A stretch of DNA of 32,062 nt from Candidatus Zixiibacteriota bacterium (GCA_016199865.1 JACQFV010000159.1:1-32062), one strand, 5' to 3'. Positions 8,603-17,864 are shown, numbered from the stretch's first letter. Made by a program: numbers and translations. Notes: a model not told the origin generated them from the sequence alone.

Positions 8603-11600
8603 ATGGCCAAGAATCCATTCGATTCCTATGTCTCTGCCGTCGAGAAAGACTTTCAGACCGGCAGGGCAACGGAGCATACGCATAGGCCGGCCCTGAAGAA
8701 GCTCTTGGAGGCCCTCGCGCCAGGTGTGACTGCGACGAACGATCCGAAGCGGATCGAATGTGGCGCGCCGGACCTGCACGTGTCGCGAGACTCTGGACAC
8801 GGCCCCATCACTATCGGTCAGGTTGAAACAAAGGACATCGGGAAGAACCTCGACGAGGTCCTGAAGACCGAGCAACTTGAACGATATCTGGCCGCGCTGC
8901 CCAACCTTGTCCTCACCGACTACCTGGAGTTCCGTTGGCTCGTAGACGGAGCTCTGCGGCTCTCCGCGCGATTGGCGCGCCCTGACAGGCAGAAAAAACT
9001 CCGGGAAGAGCCGGGCGGGAACGTGTCGGTTAACGATCTCTTGGATTCCTTTCTCTCGCACCGCCCTCAACCAATCAGCACTCCGAAAGAACTGGCGGTT
9101 CGAATGGCCCGGCTGACGCACGAGATCAGAGAGATCGTCGTCGCGGCCTTCGAGAAGGGTGTTGTTTCCGAAACTCTAAGCGATCTGCGCCGGTCGTTTG
9201 AGACGGTCCTCCTTCCCGATCTGACGGACCGCGCCTTTGCCGACATGTATGCCCAGACGCTGTCCTATGGTCTTTTTGCGGCACGCTGCAACCACACGGG
9301 GAGTGAACGATTCCGCCGTTTAGGAGCCGCGGCTGAAATTCCCAAGACGAATCCTCTTCTGAGGCAGCTATTCGAAACGGTTACCGGAACGGCGCTCGAT
9401 GAGGAACCCTACGTAGGATTTGTTGACGATTTGGCACAGCTCTTGGCAGATTCCGACATTGAAGCCATTCTCAGCAATTTTGGCAAGAGGACCGCCCGCC
9501 AGGACCCGGTGGTCCATTTCTATGAGACGTACCTTTCCGAATACGATCCCAAGCTGCGCGAAACACGAGGCGTGTACTACACGCCGGAGCCGGTTGTGTC
9601 CTACATCGTCCGCTCGGTCGACCACCTGCTGCGGACGCGCTTCAATTGCGAGTCCGGACTTGCCGACACAGCCAGGGTCACCTACCAGAAAGAAACTCAG
9701 ACAGCAGACAAGACCCAGATCATTTCAGAAATCGCGCCCAAGGTACTGGTGCTGGATCCGGCTTGCGGCACTGGGACCTTCCTTTATGCGGTGGTCGATC
9801 TCATCCGCAGTGAGTTCGCCAAGCAAGGCAACGCCGGGCTTTGGTCCGGGTACGTGCGCGATCATCTTTTGCCGCGGCTGTTCGGCTTTGAATTGCTCAT
9901 GGCGCCATACGCGGTCGCTCACTTCAAGCTGGGGATGCAGTTGGCAGCTCAGGACATGACCTTATCCGAGCGCAGTCGATGGGCCTATGATTTCTCCGGC
10001 GCTGAGCGCTTGGGGGTCTACTTGACGAATACCTTGGATGAGGCCGAACGGCTGATCCAGGAGCAGTGGGGCTTCTCGCGAACGCTTGCATCGGAAGCCA
10101 ACGCCGCTTCCCGGATCAAACGTGACTTGCCGATCATGGTGGTGCTCGGTAATCCCCCCTACTCGGGCCATTCGGCGAATCGCAGTTGGGAACTCGAAAA
10201 TGGTAAGAAAGTGCACAACTTCATCGGGCGTCTGCTGGAAGACTACTACAAAGTTGACGACCAGCCCCTCGGCGAGCGAAATCCAAAATGGCTGCAAGAT
10301 GACTATGTGAAGTTCATCCGCTTCGCCCAGTGGCGCATCGAACAGACTGGAGCTGGGGTACTCGCCTTCATCACCAATCACAGCTACATCGACAGTCCAA
10401 CTTTCCGGGGGATGCGCCAGCAATTGATGCGCGCTTTCACCGACGTCTACATTTTGGATCTACATGGAAATGCAAAGAAAAAGGAACGTTCACCTGACGG
10501 TTCAAAGGACGAGAATGTCTTCGACATTCAGCAGGGCGTGGCCATCGGCATTTTCATTAAAGAGAAAGGTAAGTCTGGCCCGGCCGCGGTCCATCACGCC
10601 AACTTCTGGGGGACAAGAGGCGGCAAGCACGAGAGTCTCTTCGCCGAAGACATCTCGAACACCACTTGGGCAGAAGTCGTTCCCCAGAGTCCCTTCTACC
10701 TCTTCACGCCTCAGGATGCGGATCTACAGAGGGAATACGAGCGCTGGTGGAAAATTACCGAAATCATGCCTGTCAATGTGCTCGGCTTTCAGACACACAG
10801 AGATCACTTCGCAGTCGACTTCGACAGAGACGAGATGCGACGACGCATTCAGGAGATGCGATCGACCAGACTCGACGACGAGGAGTGCCGTGCAAAGTAT
10901 GAAGTCAAAGACAATCGGGATTGGAGCCTCGCCGGCGCCAGGACCCGGCTTCGGGCAGACCGCCGTTGGGAGGAGAGGCTGATTCGCTGTCTGTACAGAC
11001 CGTTTGATTGGCGCTGGTGCTACTTCAGCGAAGTGGCCATGGACTACCCTCGACGAGAATTGTTGGACCATGTTTGGGGACGAGAGAACTATTGTCTACT
11101 TGCATCGAGGCAACAGGCCACCGTAGGCTACCGGCATTGCTGGGTGGCGAAAGAGCCTCCGAACGACTGTGTTGTATCCACGACGAGTAGGGAAGCAAAC
11201 CAGGCGTTCCTGCTTTACACCTACCCACCAAGTGGGGAGCACCCCAGAGCCAATCAGGAAGAGGCCGACTTGCATGTTTGGCCGTCCGGGAAGGACGGTC
11301 GACGTCCGAACTTCATGCCTGCATTCGTTCGGGAGATGGAGGGCCTTCTTCGCCTGCGGTTCATCGCCGACGGTCGTGGTGATTTGAAGGAGACTGTTGG
11401 GCCAGAGGATATTCTTCACTACATGTACGCGGTGTTTCATTCGCCTACGTACCGCACCCGGTATGCCGAGTACCTAAAGATCGATTACCCGCGTTTGCCT
11501 TTGACTTCCGACATGACGCTCTTCCGGTCCCTCTGCCATTTTGGGTCAGACCTGATAGGGCTGCATCTTCTGGACTCGCCGCGTTTGATGGAGCCCGGCA

Positions 11601-11995
11601 TCAAGTATCCCGTTGCGGGCTCAAATGTCGTTGAAAAGGGGCATCCCAAGTATCTCGCACCCGGTGCGCCAGAACCGAGTAGCGGAATCCCCCTTGCCGC
11701 GGGACGCGTTTACGTCAACAGGGGCGACGTTAGATCAAGAGTAGCGGCACAGTATTTCGATGGTGTGCCCGCAGAGGTATGGGATTTTCACATTGGCGGA
11801 TATCGGGTATGCGAGAAGTGGCTCAAAGACCGCCAGGGTAGAACGCTGACGTTCGATGAACTCGACCATTACCGGGGAATGGTAGCCGCGCTCAGAGAGA
11901 CGATTCGTATTATGGCCGAAATTGACGTCGTGATTGATGACCACGGCGGCTGGCCGGCCGCGTTTGCATCCGGAAAGCACGAAGATTCCAGATAG
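8603..11995 (+). CDS. single-chain restriction-modification enzyme: PD-(D/E)XK-like N-terminus, N6-adenine methyltransferase, type ISP-like C-terminal specificity domain
   Basis: GAPDL...IGQVETK (PD...ExK-like), VLDPACGTGTFLYAVVDLI (motif I), VVLGNPPYSG (motif IV NPPY), C-terminal YRPFDWRWCYF...YCLLASRQQATVGYRHCWVAKEP. No helicase motifs noticed. Confidence 0.9.
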   Translation: MAKNPFDSYVSAVEKDFQTGRATEHTHRPALKKLLEALAPGVTATNDPKRIECGAPDLHVSRDSGHGPITIGQVETKDIGKNLDEVLKTEQLERYLAALPNLVLTDYLEFRWLVDGALRLSARLARPDRQKKLREEPGGNVSVNDLLDSFLSHRPQPISTPKELAVRMARLTHEIREIVVAAFEKGVVSETLSDLRRSFETVLLPDLTDRAFADMYAQTLSYGLFAARCNHTGSERFRRLGAAAEIPKTNPLLRQLFETVTGTALDEEPYVGFVDDLAQLLADSDIEAILSNFGKRTARQDPVVHFYETYLSEYDPKLRETRGVYYTPEPVVSYIVRSVDHLLRTRFNCESGLADTARVTYQKETQTADKTQIISEIAPKVLVLDPACGTGTFLYAVVDLIRSEFAKQGNAGLWSGYVRDHLLPRLFGFELLMAPYAVAHFKLGMQLAAQDMTLSERSRWAYDFSGAERLGVYLTNTLDEAERLIQEQWGFSRTLASEANAASRIKRDLPIMVVLGNPPYSGHSANRSWELENGKKVHNFIGRLLEDYYKVDDQPLGERNPKWLQDDYVKFIRFAQWRIEQTGAGVLAFITNHSYIDSPTFRGMRQQLMRAFTDVYILDLHGNAKKKERSPDGSKDENVFDIQQGVAIGIFIKEKGKSGPAAVHHANFWGTRGGKHESLFAEDISNTTWAEVVPQSPFYLFTPQDADLQREYERWWKITEIMPVNVLGFQTHRDHFAVDFDRDEMRRRIQEMRSTRLDDEECRAKYEVKDNRDWSLAGARTRLRADRRWEERLIRCLYRPFDWRWCYFSEVAMDYPRRELLDHVWGRENYCLLASRQQATVGYRHCWVAKEPPNDCVVSTTSREANQAFLLYTYPPSGEHPRANQEEADLHVWPSGKDGRRPNFMPAFVREMEGLLRLRFIADGRGDLKETVGPEDILHYMYAVFHSPTYRTRYAEYLKIDYPRLPLTSDMTLFRSLCHFGSDLIGLHLLDSPRLMEPGIKYPVAGSNVVEKGHPKYLAPGAPEPSSGIPLAAGRVYVNRGDVRSRVAAQYFDGVPAEVWDFHIGGYRVCEKWLKDRQGRTLTFDELDHYRGMVAALRETIRIMAEIDVVIDDHGGWPAAFASGKHEDSR

Positions 11996-12042
11996 CCGAA
12001 GAGCCCCCTGCCCCGGCAACGGAAGGTTCTGAGGAGCAAGCT

Positions 12043-12104
12043 ATTCAGGCCAGAGGTGTCTTAACTAGTAGTCCGAACGTGTCCGAATTGACCGACGACG
12101 TACA
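12043..12104. repeat. 62-bp diverged direct repeat, copy 1 (R62-1)
   Basis: attcaggccagaggtgtcttaactagtagtccgaacgtgtccgaattgaccgacgacgtaca; ungapped match to 21332-21393, 52/62 identical by hand count. Confidence 0.85.
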
Positions 12105-12502
12105 ACTGATCGCTTGGGGCTGCCCGGTGCCGGGCGGCCGACTCGCATAAGCTCCAGAGGGCCAGGCGGCAGGTTGGGCTCTTGGAGGCAAAGCACAGGA
12201 CCGGTCGGCTATCTCCATGGCGCCCGCAGCTTCGGACCTCATAACTTCTTGCAAATCAAAGAGCAACGGGTTATGAAACGGATTCCATGTCAGCCACGCG
12301 CGGGATGGTACCGTCCTGCGCCAACGGCTGCGAAAGTTGTCACGACGGCGTCCGGACTTGGGCCATCCCTGACAGCACTACCAGCTTCAACGGCAAGGGA
12401 TGATAAGAATTTTTGGGGCGAATCGAGCGGCTCCAACGTATACCGACTAATTACGATGTATTTTGTCCCTATTTCACCACGATCGAGAAAGGAGAAAGAA
12501 AG

Positions 12503-13111
12503 ATGTTCGGAGGAAAAAACAGCAGCCATGACCGACCCACGCACGACTTGGGGATGGTGGCAATCATCTGCTTCGCGTTAGCCATGACCGGGGCAGTTGC
12601 GTCCGCGGGCGGGCCGCCAGGATATGAGCCGGCCTACGTCAACGGCACCACCGTGACGATCAATGCGATTGAAGTCAAACAGAACCCGACAGAGAAAGCC
12701 CAGGCCGACTTTTACGAGCTCGTGTATCCCTTTGATCCCGTGACCGGCCAGGAACTACCTGCCTTTTGGCCGTCGGCGCCGCAGTGCAACCCGTGCGATC
12801 ATGTGGGCGACGGCATCACACCCGACGATTTTCACGATCACATTCTGGATTCTCAGCCGTCGAACCCGGGTCATGGAGAGTACAGCCCGCTCTGGCGCGT
12901 GTTCGTCGTAGTTCCCAATTATACCGGCAGCGCCGCCCACAATGCAGCGGTAAACGCCCAATACCAGGCGTTACTGCCGGTAAAGTCGGAGGCCGCCATG
13001 GATGCTCTGATAGCGACGCAGGTGGACGGCGTTCCGATAGCCAACGAGATTGACACGCATTTCTACTTCGTTTGCGCGGTCGTGAACCAGAATGCAGCCG
13101 CTGATCATTAG
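12503..13111 (+). CDS. secreted protein of unknown function
   Basis: ATG with AAAGGAG upstream; signal peptide-like MVAIICFALAMTGAVASAGGPPG; conserved-looking body with CNPCDHVGDGITPDDFHDH. Confidence 0.75.
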   Translation: MFGGKNSSHDRPTHDLGMVAIICFALAMTGAVASAGGPPGYEPAYVNGTTVTINAIEVKQNPTEKAQADFYELVYPFDPVTGQELPAFWPSAPQCNPCDHVGDGITPDDFHDHILDSQPSNPGHGEYSPLWRVFVVVPNYTGSAAHNAAVNAQYQALLPVKSEAAMDALIATQVDGVPIANEIDTHFYFVCAVVNQNAAADH

Positions 13112-13183
13112 CGTGGCGCAACCGGCTTCCTCGAACTGAACGGGGATGCTGAGGCCGCGACGTCGCGCGTGGCGCGTGCTTGC

Positions 13184-13236
13184 AATGGCGGCATCTGCCG
13201 GTTGAGGACGGGTATCCGCCGGCAGAGGCCGCCATT
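13184..13236 (+). terminator. strong hairpin, probable terminator of the 12503-13111 gene
   Basis: AATGGCGGCATCTGCCGG / CCGGCAGAGGCCGCCATT, 18-bp arms with one mismatch, 17-nt loop, followed by TCTTTC. Confidence 0.6.
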
Positions 13237-13338
13237 TCTTTCGCTGGTCTTGGGCACTGGCCAAAAACCCTGCGCGAAACCGCCTTGTGAAGAGGCCCGT
13301 TCTTCGGCCATTTTCGGATGTCACCTGCGCATGGCCGG

Positions 13339-13382
13339 CCTCGCATACACCCGTCGTCGTAATCTGCCGGCGCCACGGCGCC
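13339..13382 (-). pseudogene. tyrosine recombinase C-terminal remnant, copy B (heavily degraded)
   Basis: cccgtcgtcgtaatctgccggcgccacggcgcc aligns with gtcgtcgtaatctgccgatgccccagcgcc of copy D; minus translation RRQITTTGVCEAG. Confidence 0.6.
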
Positions 13383-13516
13383 TTTCACTTGGGTGGGAGA
13401 ATCGCCATCATGACGATGCCGCGCAGCGGCTGTCCGCGGGCGGTTCTTCGATCGCACCCTTTTACGACGGGTTGAAGCCGGGCGGCCGGGCTCAGGATCA
13501 GAGGAGGCACAACAGA

Positions 13517-14533
13517 ATGATGCCCGCTGCTGTCACGCGCCCGCTTCACATTGCCGGGATCTTGGCGGCAAGCCTCGGGACCGCACGCGCTCAGCATGCC
13601 CTCTCGACAAACGAGCCCCTCCGACATGTTCAAACCATGGCGCTGCCAGGGATCACGGGGCGCCTCGATCATATGGCGGTGGACGTAGAACGCCAACGCC
13701 TGTATGTCGCTGCGCTCGGGCACAACACCGTCGAAGTCCTGGATTTGCGGACGGGCGGGAGAATTCGCTCTCTGGGTGGCTGTCGTGAACCGCAGGGCGT
13801 CGCCTGCCTGCTGCATTCCGATCGCGTCTGCGTCACCAATGGGGATGGCGGGGAATGCCTGTTCTTCACGGCTGATTCATTGCCGGTCGTCGGGTCGCTC
13901 CCTCTCACCGATGACGCCGACAACGTCCGGTATGACGCCGGCCGCGCAAGGTTGTACGTCGGATACGGTAGTGGCGGTCTGGCGATCATCAGAGAGTCGG
14001 ACGCCAAACTGCTCGGGACGGTGCCGTTGTCGGGGCATCCTGAGGCGTTCCAGGCGGAGTCATCCGGCGCTCGGGCCTACGTGAACATTCCGTCCGGAAA
14101 CCAGATCGCGGTCGTTCAGTTGGACTCAGGGCGAGTGGTGGAACGGTGGAGGCTGGGCAGCACTCATTCCAACTTCCCGATGGCACTGGATGAGGCGGCA
14201 CACCGCCTGTATGTGGGTTGTCGCACTCCCCCGACCCTCTTGGTCTACAACACGCAGACGGGGCAGATCGTCTCGCACTCCGAAATCGAGGGGGATGTGG
14301 ATGATGTGTTCCTCGACCGACAGAAACAGCGCCTCTACATCTCCTGTGGTTCGGGGTTTGTGCAGGTGCTGCAGCGGGACGGAGATGACCGTCTCGAGAC
14401 GGTTGCCAAGATCACCACGCGGCGAGGCGCTCGGACTTGTCTGTTTGTCCCCGAACTGGGACGGCTCTACGTGGCGGCGCCGCGGCAAGGGGATCAGGAC
14501 GCAGTGATTGAGGTGTTCGAAGTACTGCCATAG
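13517..14533 (+). CDS. secreted YVTN/YncE-like beta-propeller protein
   Basis: Tandem ATGs with GAGGAGG upstream, signal peptide, repeats such as DHMAVDVERQRLYVAALGHNTVEVLDLRTG and DEAAHRLYVGCRTPPTLLVYNTQTG. Confidence 0.85.
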   Translation: MMPAAVTRPLHIAGILAASLGTARAQHALSTNEPLRHVQTMALPGITGRLDHMAVDVERQRLYVAALGHNTVEVLDLRTGGRIRSLGGCREPQGVACLLHSDRVCVTNGDGGECLFFTADSLPVVGSLPLTDDADNVRYDAGRARLYVGYGSGGLAIIRESDAKLLGTVPLSGHPEAFQAESSGARAYVNIPSGNQIAVVQLDSGRVVERWRLGSTHSNFPMALDEAAHRLYVGCRTPPTLLVYNTQTGQIVSHSEIEGDVDDVFLDRQKQRLYISCGSGFVQVLQRDGDDRLETVAKITTRRGARTCLFVPELGRLYVAAPRQGDQDAVIEVFEVLP

Positions 14534-14649
14534 ACGTCGGTCTTCGAAGGTGCGCGCGCGGAGATGCTATGAAGGCAAGAGTCCCATATGTTTCCCTTGA
14601 CAGGTCCTGCTCGGACCCCGACCATACCTTCGGACAAAGGAGGTCAGAG

Positions 14650-14766
14650 ATGACGAAAAAGAAGACCACGAGACGGAAAGTCCGGTGTACCGCCAAGACG
14701 GCGACCGGAAAGCCGTGCAAGAACTACGCCGCCGGCAAGTCGAAGCGCTGTTCAAGCCATCGTTGA
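14650..14766 (+). CDS. 38-aa Cys/His small protein, DUF5763-like putative Zn-binding
   Basis: MTKKKTTRRKVRCTAKTATGKPCKNYAAGKSKRCSSHR; C-x(8)-C...C-x2-H spacing; AGGAGG upstream of the internal ATG. Confidence 0.7.
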   Translation: MTKKKTTRRKVRCTAKTATGKPCKNYAAGKSKRCSSHR

Positions 14767-14799
14767 ACGGAGCGCCTGGGAGAATCTGCAATCTCTGAA

Positions 14800-14830
14800 G
14801 AGGGGTGTGGCGGCAACCGCCGCGCCCCTC
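14800..14830 (+). terminator. rho-independent-like terminator downstream of the 38-aa gene
   Basis: GAGGGGTGTGGCGG CAA CCGCCGCGCCCCTC, 14 pairs including two G-U, then AATCGTTTGG. Confidence 0.6.
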
Positions 14831-14879
14831 AATCGTTTGGCTTCCGCAGTGTGCTGACGGTATATCGCAGCATTCGAGG

Positions 14880-14970
14880 TCAAACTGATCCCACTGCCCG
14901 TTTCAACGACTCATCGCTGACGCGGGCGTAGATCTCGGTCGTCGTCATCCGGCACTGGCTCTGGACCGAG
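14880..14970 (-). pseudogene. tyrosine recombinase C-terminal remnant, copy C
   Basis: SVQSQCRMTTTEIYARVSDESLKRAVGSV*; apparent short in-frame deletion before TTTEIY. Confidence 0.8.
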
Positions 14971-14990
14971 GAATCCAAGGAGGTAGGACT

Positions 14991-15710
14991 ATGGCACGGG
15001 TCTTGGCGTTCGTGTACGGCGTCATCTGCTATCTCGTGTTCTTTGCGACCTTTCTTTACGCGATCTGGTTTGTCTGGACCATGGATCAACATTCCCCGGC
15101 GTCCGGTCCGTGGCAGAAGGCGTTGGCGATTGATGCGGTTGTGCTGGCCGTCTTTGCTCTCCAGCACAGCATCATGGCGCGGCAGGGATTCAAGCGGGCC
15201 TGGACCAAGGCCATCCCACATCCGATCGAGCGCAGCACCTATGTCTTGCTCGCCAGCCTGGCCCTCCTACTGATCATTCGGCTCTGGCAACCACTGCCCG
15301 GCGTCGTCTGGAACCTGGAGTCCTCGGTGGGTCACTTGATCCTGCAGGGGCTGTTCTGGCTTGGCTGGGCCACCGTCCTTGTTTCGACCTTTCTGATCGG
15401 CCATTTCGATCTGTTCGGCTTGAAGCAGGTCTGGCTGTTCCTCCGGGGCGAGACGTACCAGCCTCCCGCCTTTGTCAAGCCCGGCCTCTACAAGTTTGTC
15501 CGGCATCCAATCTACATGGGGTTCACCTTGGCCTTCTGGAGCACGCCGCACATGACAACGGGACACCTCTTCTTCGCGATCATGACGCTGGCGTACGTCC
15601 TCGTCGCCATCCAACTGGAAGAGCGCGATCTGATCACGTTCCACGGGGAAGAGTACCGGATTTATCGGAGTGGCGTCTCGATGCTGGTACCGTGGCCCAG
15701 CAAGCGGTAG
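14991..15710 (+). CDS. mddA: MddA-like methanethiol S-methyltransferase (NnrU/isoprenylcysteine methyltransferase superfamily)
   Basis: AAGGAGG upstream of ATG; FALQHSIMARQGFKRAW, HPIERSTYVLLASLALLL, FVRHPIYMGF, EERDLITFHGEEYRIYRSGVSMLVPWP. Confidence 0.8.
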   Translation: MARVLAFVYGVICYLVFFATFLYAIWFVWTMDQHSPASGPWQKALAIDAVVLAVFALQHSIMARQGFKRAWTKAIPHPIERSTYVLLASLALLLIIRLWQPLPGVVWNLESSVGHLILQGLFWLGWATVLVSTFLIGHFDLFGLKQVWLFLRGETYQPPAFVKPGLYKFVRHPIYMGFTLAFWSTPHMTTGHLFFAIMTLAYVLVAIQLEERDLITFHGEEYRIYRSGVSMLVPWPSKR

Positions 15711-15767
15711 CAACAATCGCCCTGCTCACTCTGTCGCTGATCCAAACAATGCGACCGTGCCAGGGAT

Positions 15768-15862
15768 TCACGCACCACGGACGGCGCCTCAGCGACTCAT
15801 CGCTGACCCGTGCGTAAATCTCGGTCGTCGTAATCTGCCGATGCCCCAGCGCCCGCTGGACG
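15768..15862 (-). pseudogene. tyrosine recombinase C-terminal remnant, copy D (frameshifted near the 3' end)
   Basis: VQRALGHRQITTTEIYARVSDESLRR; a frame shift restores AVRGA* in line with the other copies. Confidence 0.85.
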
Positions 15863-15975
15863 GTCTTGGAAATTGGTCTCGCAACCCGCCGATCTGTCTG
15901 AGTTATTGCATCTGACCGTGCCCGACGGGCAGGCCAGACGCAGTGGCTGAGGCCGGACACTGAGAGGAGATAGGT

Positions 15976-16296
15976 GTGAAGATCTATGTGGGCGGTCTCG
16001 CGCCCGAGGTGGACGATGGCAAACTCAAAGATCTGTTCACTCCCTATGGCCAGGTCGAATCCGCCGTGGTAGTCAAGGGTCACTACACCCGCCAGTCGCG
16101 GGGATTCGGCTTCGTCGAGATGCCCGTCCGTGCCGAAGCCAGCGCGGCCATCACCGCCCTGAGTGGGACGCGGTTGATGGAGCGCGCACTCGAGGTCAGT
16201 GAAGCGAGGCCGCCGGCAGACAGGCCCCCCCACGGGGATCGCAAGGGCGGTGGATCTCCTCGCCGCGGTCGACCGGACGGTGGGAATCGTCACTGA
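15976..16296 (+). CDS. RRM-type RNA-binding protein with Gly/Arg-rich tail
   Basis: MKIYVGGLAPEVDDGKLKDLFTPYGQVESAVVVKGHYTRQSRGFGFVEM shows RNP2 and RNP1 motifs; GTG start with GAGGAG upstream. Confidence 0.92.
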   Translation: MKIYVGGLAPEVDDGKLKDLFTPYGQVESAVVVKGHYTRQSRGFGFVEMPVRAEASAAITALSGTRLMERALEVSEARPPADRPPHGDRKGGGSPRRGRPDGGNRH

Positions 16297-16618
16297 ACAG
16301 AGCGGCGACGCTGCCTTCCCGATGTCGCCGGCATTTCTCGCAATCTGGCATCGGGCAGCACCCGGCATCAGTTCAGACTCAAGCCGGCGGCTGACTCGTC
16401 GAGTGCGGACGCTCACGAGTAAATTGAACCGTTCTTCCCCGCTTTTCGCTTGACGTCACTGACCCGTAGAGGTTGATTATTGGCGAGCCCAGAGGGCTCA
16501 GGCGGGGCGATTAACCGCCATACCTCATTGCGGGCTCCAACCGCAGCTGTAAAGTCGACGACAATTGATTCGAGACTTGGTCAGGCCAGTGCCGTACGTA
16601 TAACAAGGAGGTTCCACC

Positions 16619-17371
16619 ATGAGAGTCAGACGACGCGTTCACCCCGCACCTCTCTTGGCGGCCCTGCTGGCCGCCGTGGCGCTCACCCCTTGGACGGCGT
16701 ATGCCGCCGCCGGGGCAGGGTGCGCCGACCTGAACCATGACGGCGTGGCCAACATCCAGGACGTCATGGTTGCGGTCAACACGGTCTTCCGGGGCGACAC
16801 ATCGCTGCATTGTGCGGACTTGACCGCCCCGGCTGAGGCACTGTCGAACTGGTTTGGTCCGGCGCTGTCCAACGTCAGTGATCCTTTGCAGCAGCAGGCG
16901 CTCTCATCGCTCGCCTCTCCCGTCACGTTCAACGCCGTCGTCCACGACTCCGGGCGTGCCGTGCCCGCGCTGTTGGCCTTCGGCGACGCGGTGATTCAAC
17001 TGGAGGGAACCGGCCTTTTGGATCAGTATCAGGCCGCCGGCCTGCTGGACGTGGCGACCAGCGCTTGGCCAATGGCGACGGGGGCGGAGGGTATCAGTTC
17101 CGACAGTCTTCTGCTGACTTTGCGCTGCCTGCACGAGTGCAAGGAGCGGTTCGAACATTGCCGCCGGGACAGCGTTGACAGTCTACCACAGTGCGTGTCG
17201 GAATTGGTTCACTGTCTGGTCGGCTGTTTGCGCCACGACCGGTCCGTGCCGCAGGATTGCATCGACATATGCCTGCACGAGTACCGGGACTGCCTCACCT
17301 CGGGCAAGCCGGCCTGGTGGTGCACTTCGCGCCTTGCTTGGTGCATTGTGCGCTGTTTCCGGAACGGCTGA
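16619..17371 (+). CDS. secreted dockerin-type protein with Cys-rich C-terminal region
   Basis: Signal peptide; CADLNHDGVANIQDVMVAVNTVFRGD (dockerin-like Ca loop); C-terminus with repeated CxxxC motifs. AAGGAGG upstream. Confidence 0.8.
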   Translation: MRVRRRVHPAPLLAALLAAVALTPWTAYAAAGAGCADLNHDGVANIQDVMVAVNTVFRGDTSLHCADLTAPAEALSNWFGPALSNVSDPLQQQALSSLASPVTFNAVVHDSGRAVPALLAFGDAVIQLEGTGLLDQYQAAGLLDVATSAWPMATGAEGISSDSLLLTLRCLHECKERFEHCRRDSVDSLPQCVSELVHCLVGCLRHDRSVPQDCIDICLHEYRDCLTSGKPAWWCTSRLAWCIVRCFRNG

Positions 17372-17401
17372 TCTCGATCAACAAGGCTTATGTCAGGACA
17401 A

Positions 17402-17434
17402 AACCCCCGGCCGGATGTTCTCCCGCCGGGGGTT
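17402..17434 (+). terminator. terminator-like hairpin after the dockerin gene
   Basis: Perfect 10-bp arms AACCCCCGGC...GCCGGGGGTT, 13-nt loop, then CTT. Confidence 0.65.
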
Positions 17435-17493
17435 CTTGCGCTCTGGCCACAGAAACCGGAACGTGGCTCGGTCTGCGAGGTAGTGTAGCTGAT

Positions 17494-17640
17494 CTATTGA
17501 GTCTCGCGTAATATAGAGACATGCTGTGTACGGCCCCACCGCTTGCGGTGGGATTGCCCGAACCATCCTCCCACAGCACGCTGTGGGCCACCAATCTCTT
17601 CTCTTGACCCGCTGTCACTGGATTATACGAGACTCAATAG
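17494..17640. mobile_element. 147-bp MITE-like element with about 19-bp terminal inverted repeats and two internal hairpins
   Basis: CTATTGAGTCTCGCGTAAT ... ATTATACGAGACTCAATAG (17/19 complementary); internal CCCACCGC-TT-GCGGTGGG (17535-17552) and CCCACAGC-AC-GCTGTGGG (17570-17587). Confidence 0.55.
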
Positions 17641-17864
17641 GTTAGAACTGATTTCAAAATACCCGCAACGCGGAGCAGGTTGACGCCATGGCCTTGCAGA
17701 ACGAGGTGAGCCATGGCGTTCAGTGGACGACTGAGCGATGCGCCGTCCGTCAGGGCGAGGACGGCGTCGAGACCGGTCGCGCGCCGGAATAGGGTCCGAT
17801 GAGCATTGAAACATTCCCGCTTGCTCGTGCTCGGTCACTTCGACGCGACGCCGCGAGCGACCCC

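Noticed and set aside
12816-13457. 213-aa minus-strand ORF
   Set aside because: Crosses the antisense of the secreted protein, its terminator hairpin and copy B; Arg/Pro-rich shadow frame.
17641-17830. Minus-strand open stretch ending NAMAHLVLQGHGVNLLRVAGILKSVLTY* whose stop lies in the MITE-like terminal repeat
   Set aside because: No start codon and no family recognised; kept only as a possible gene remnant.
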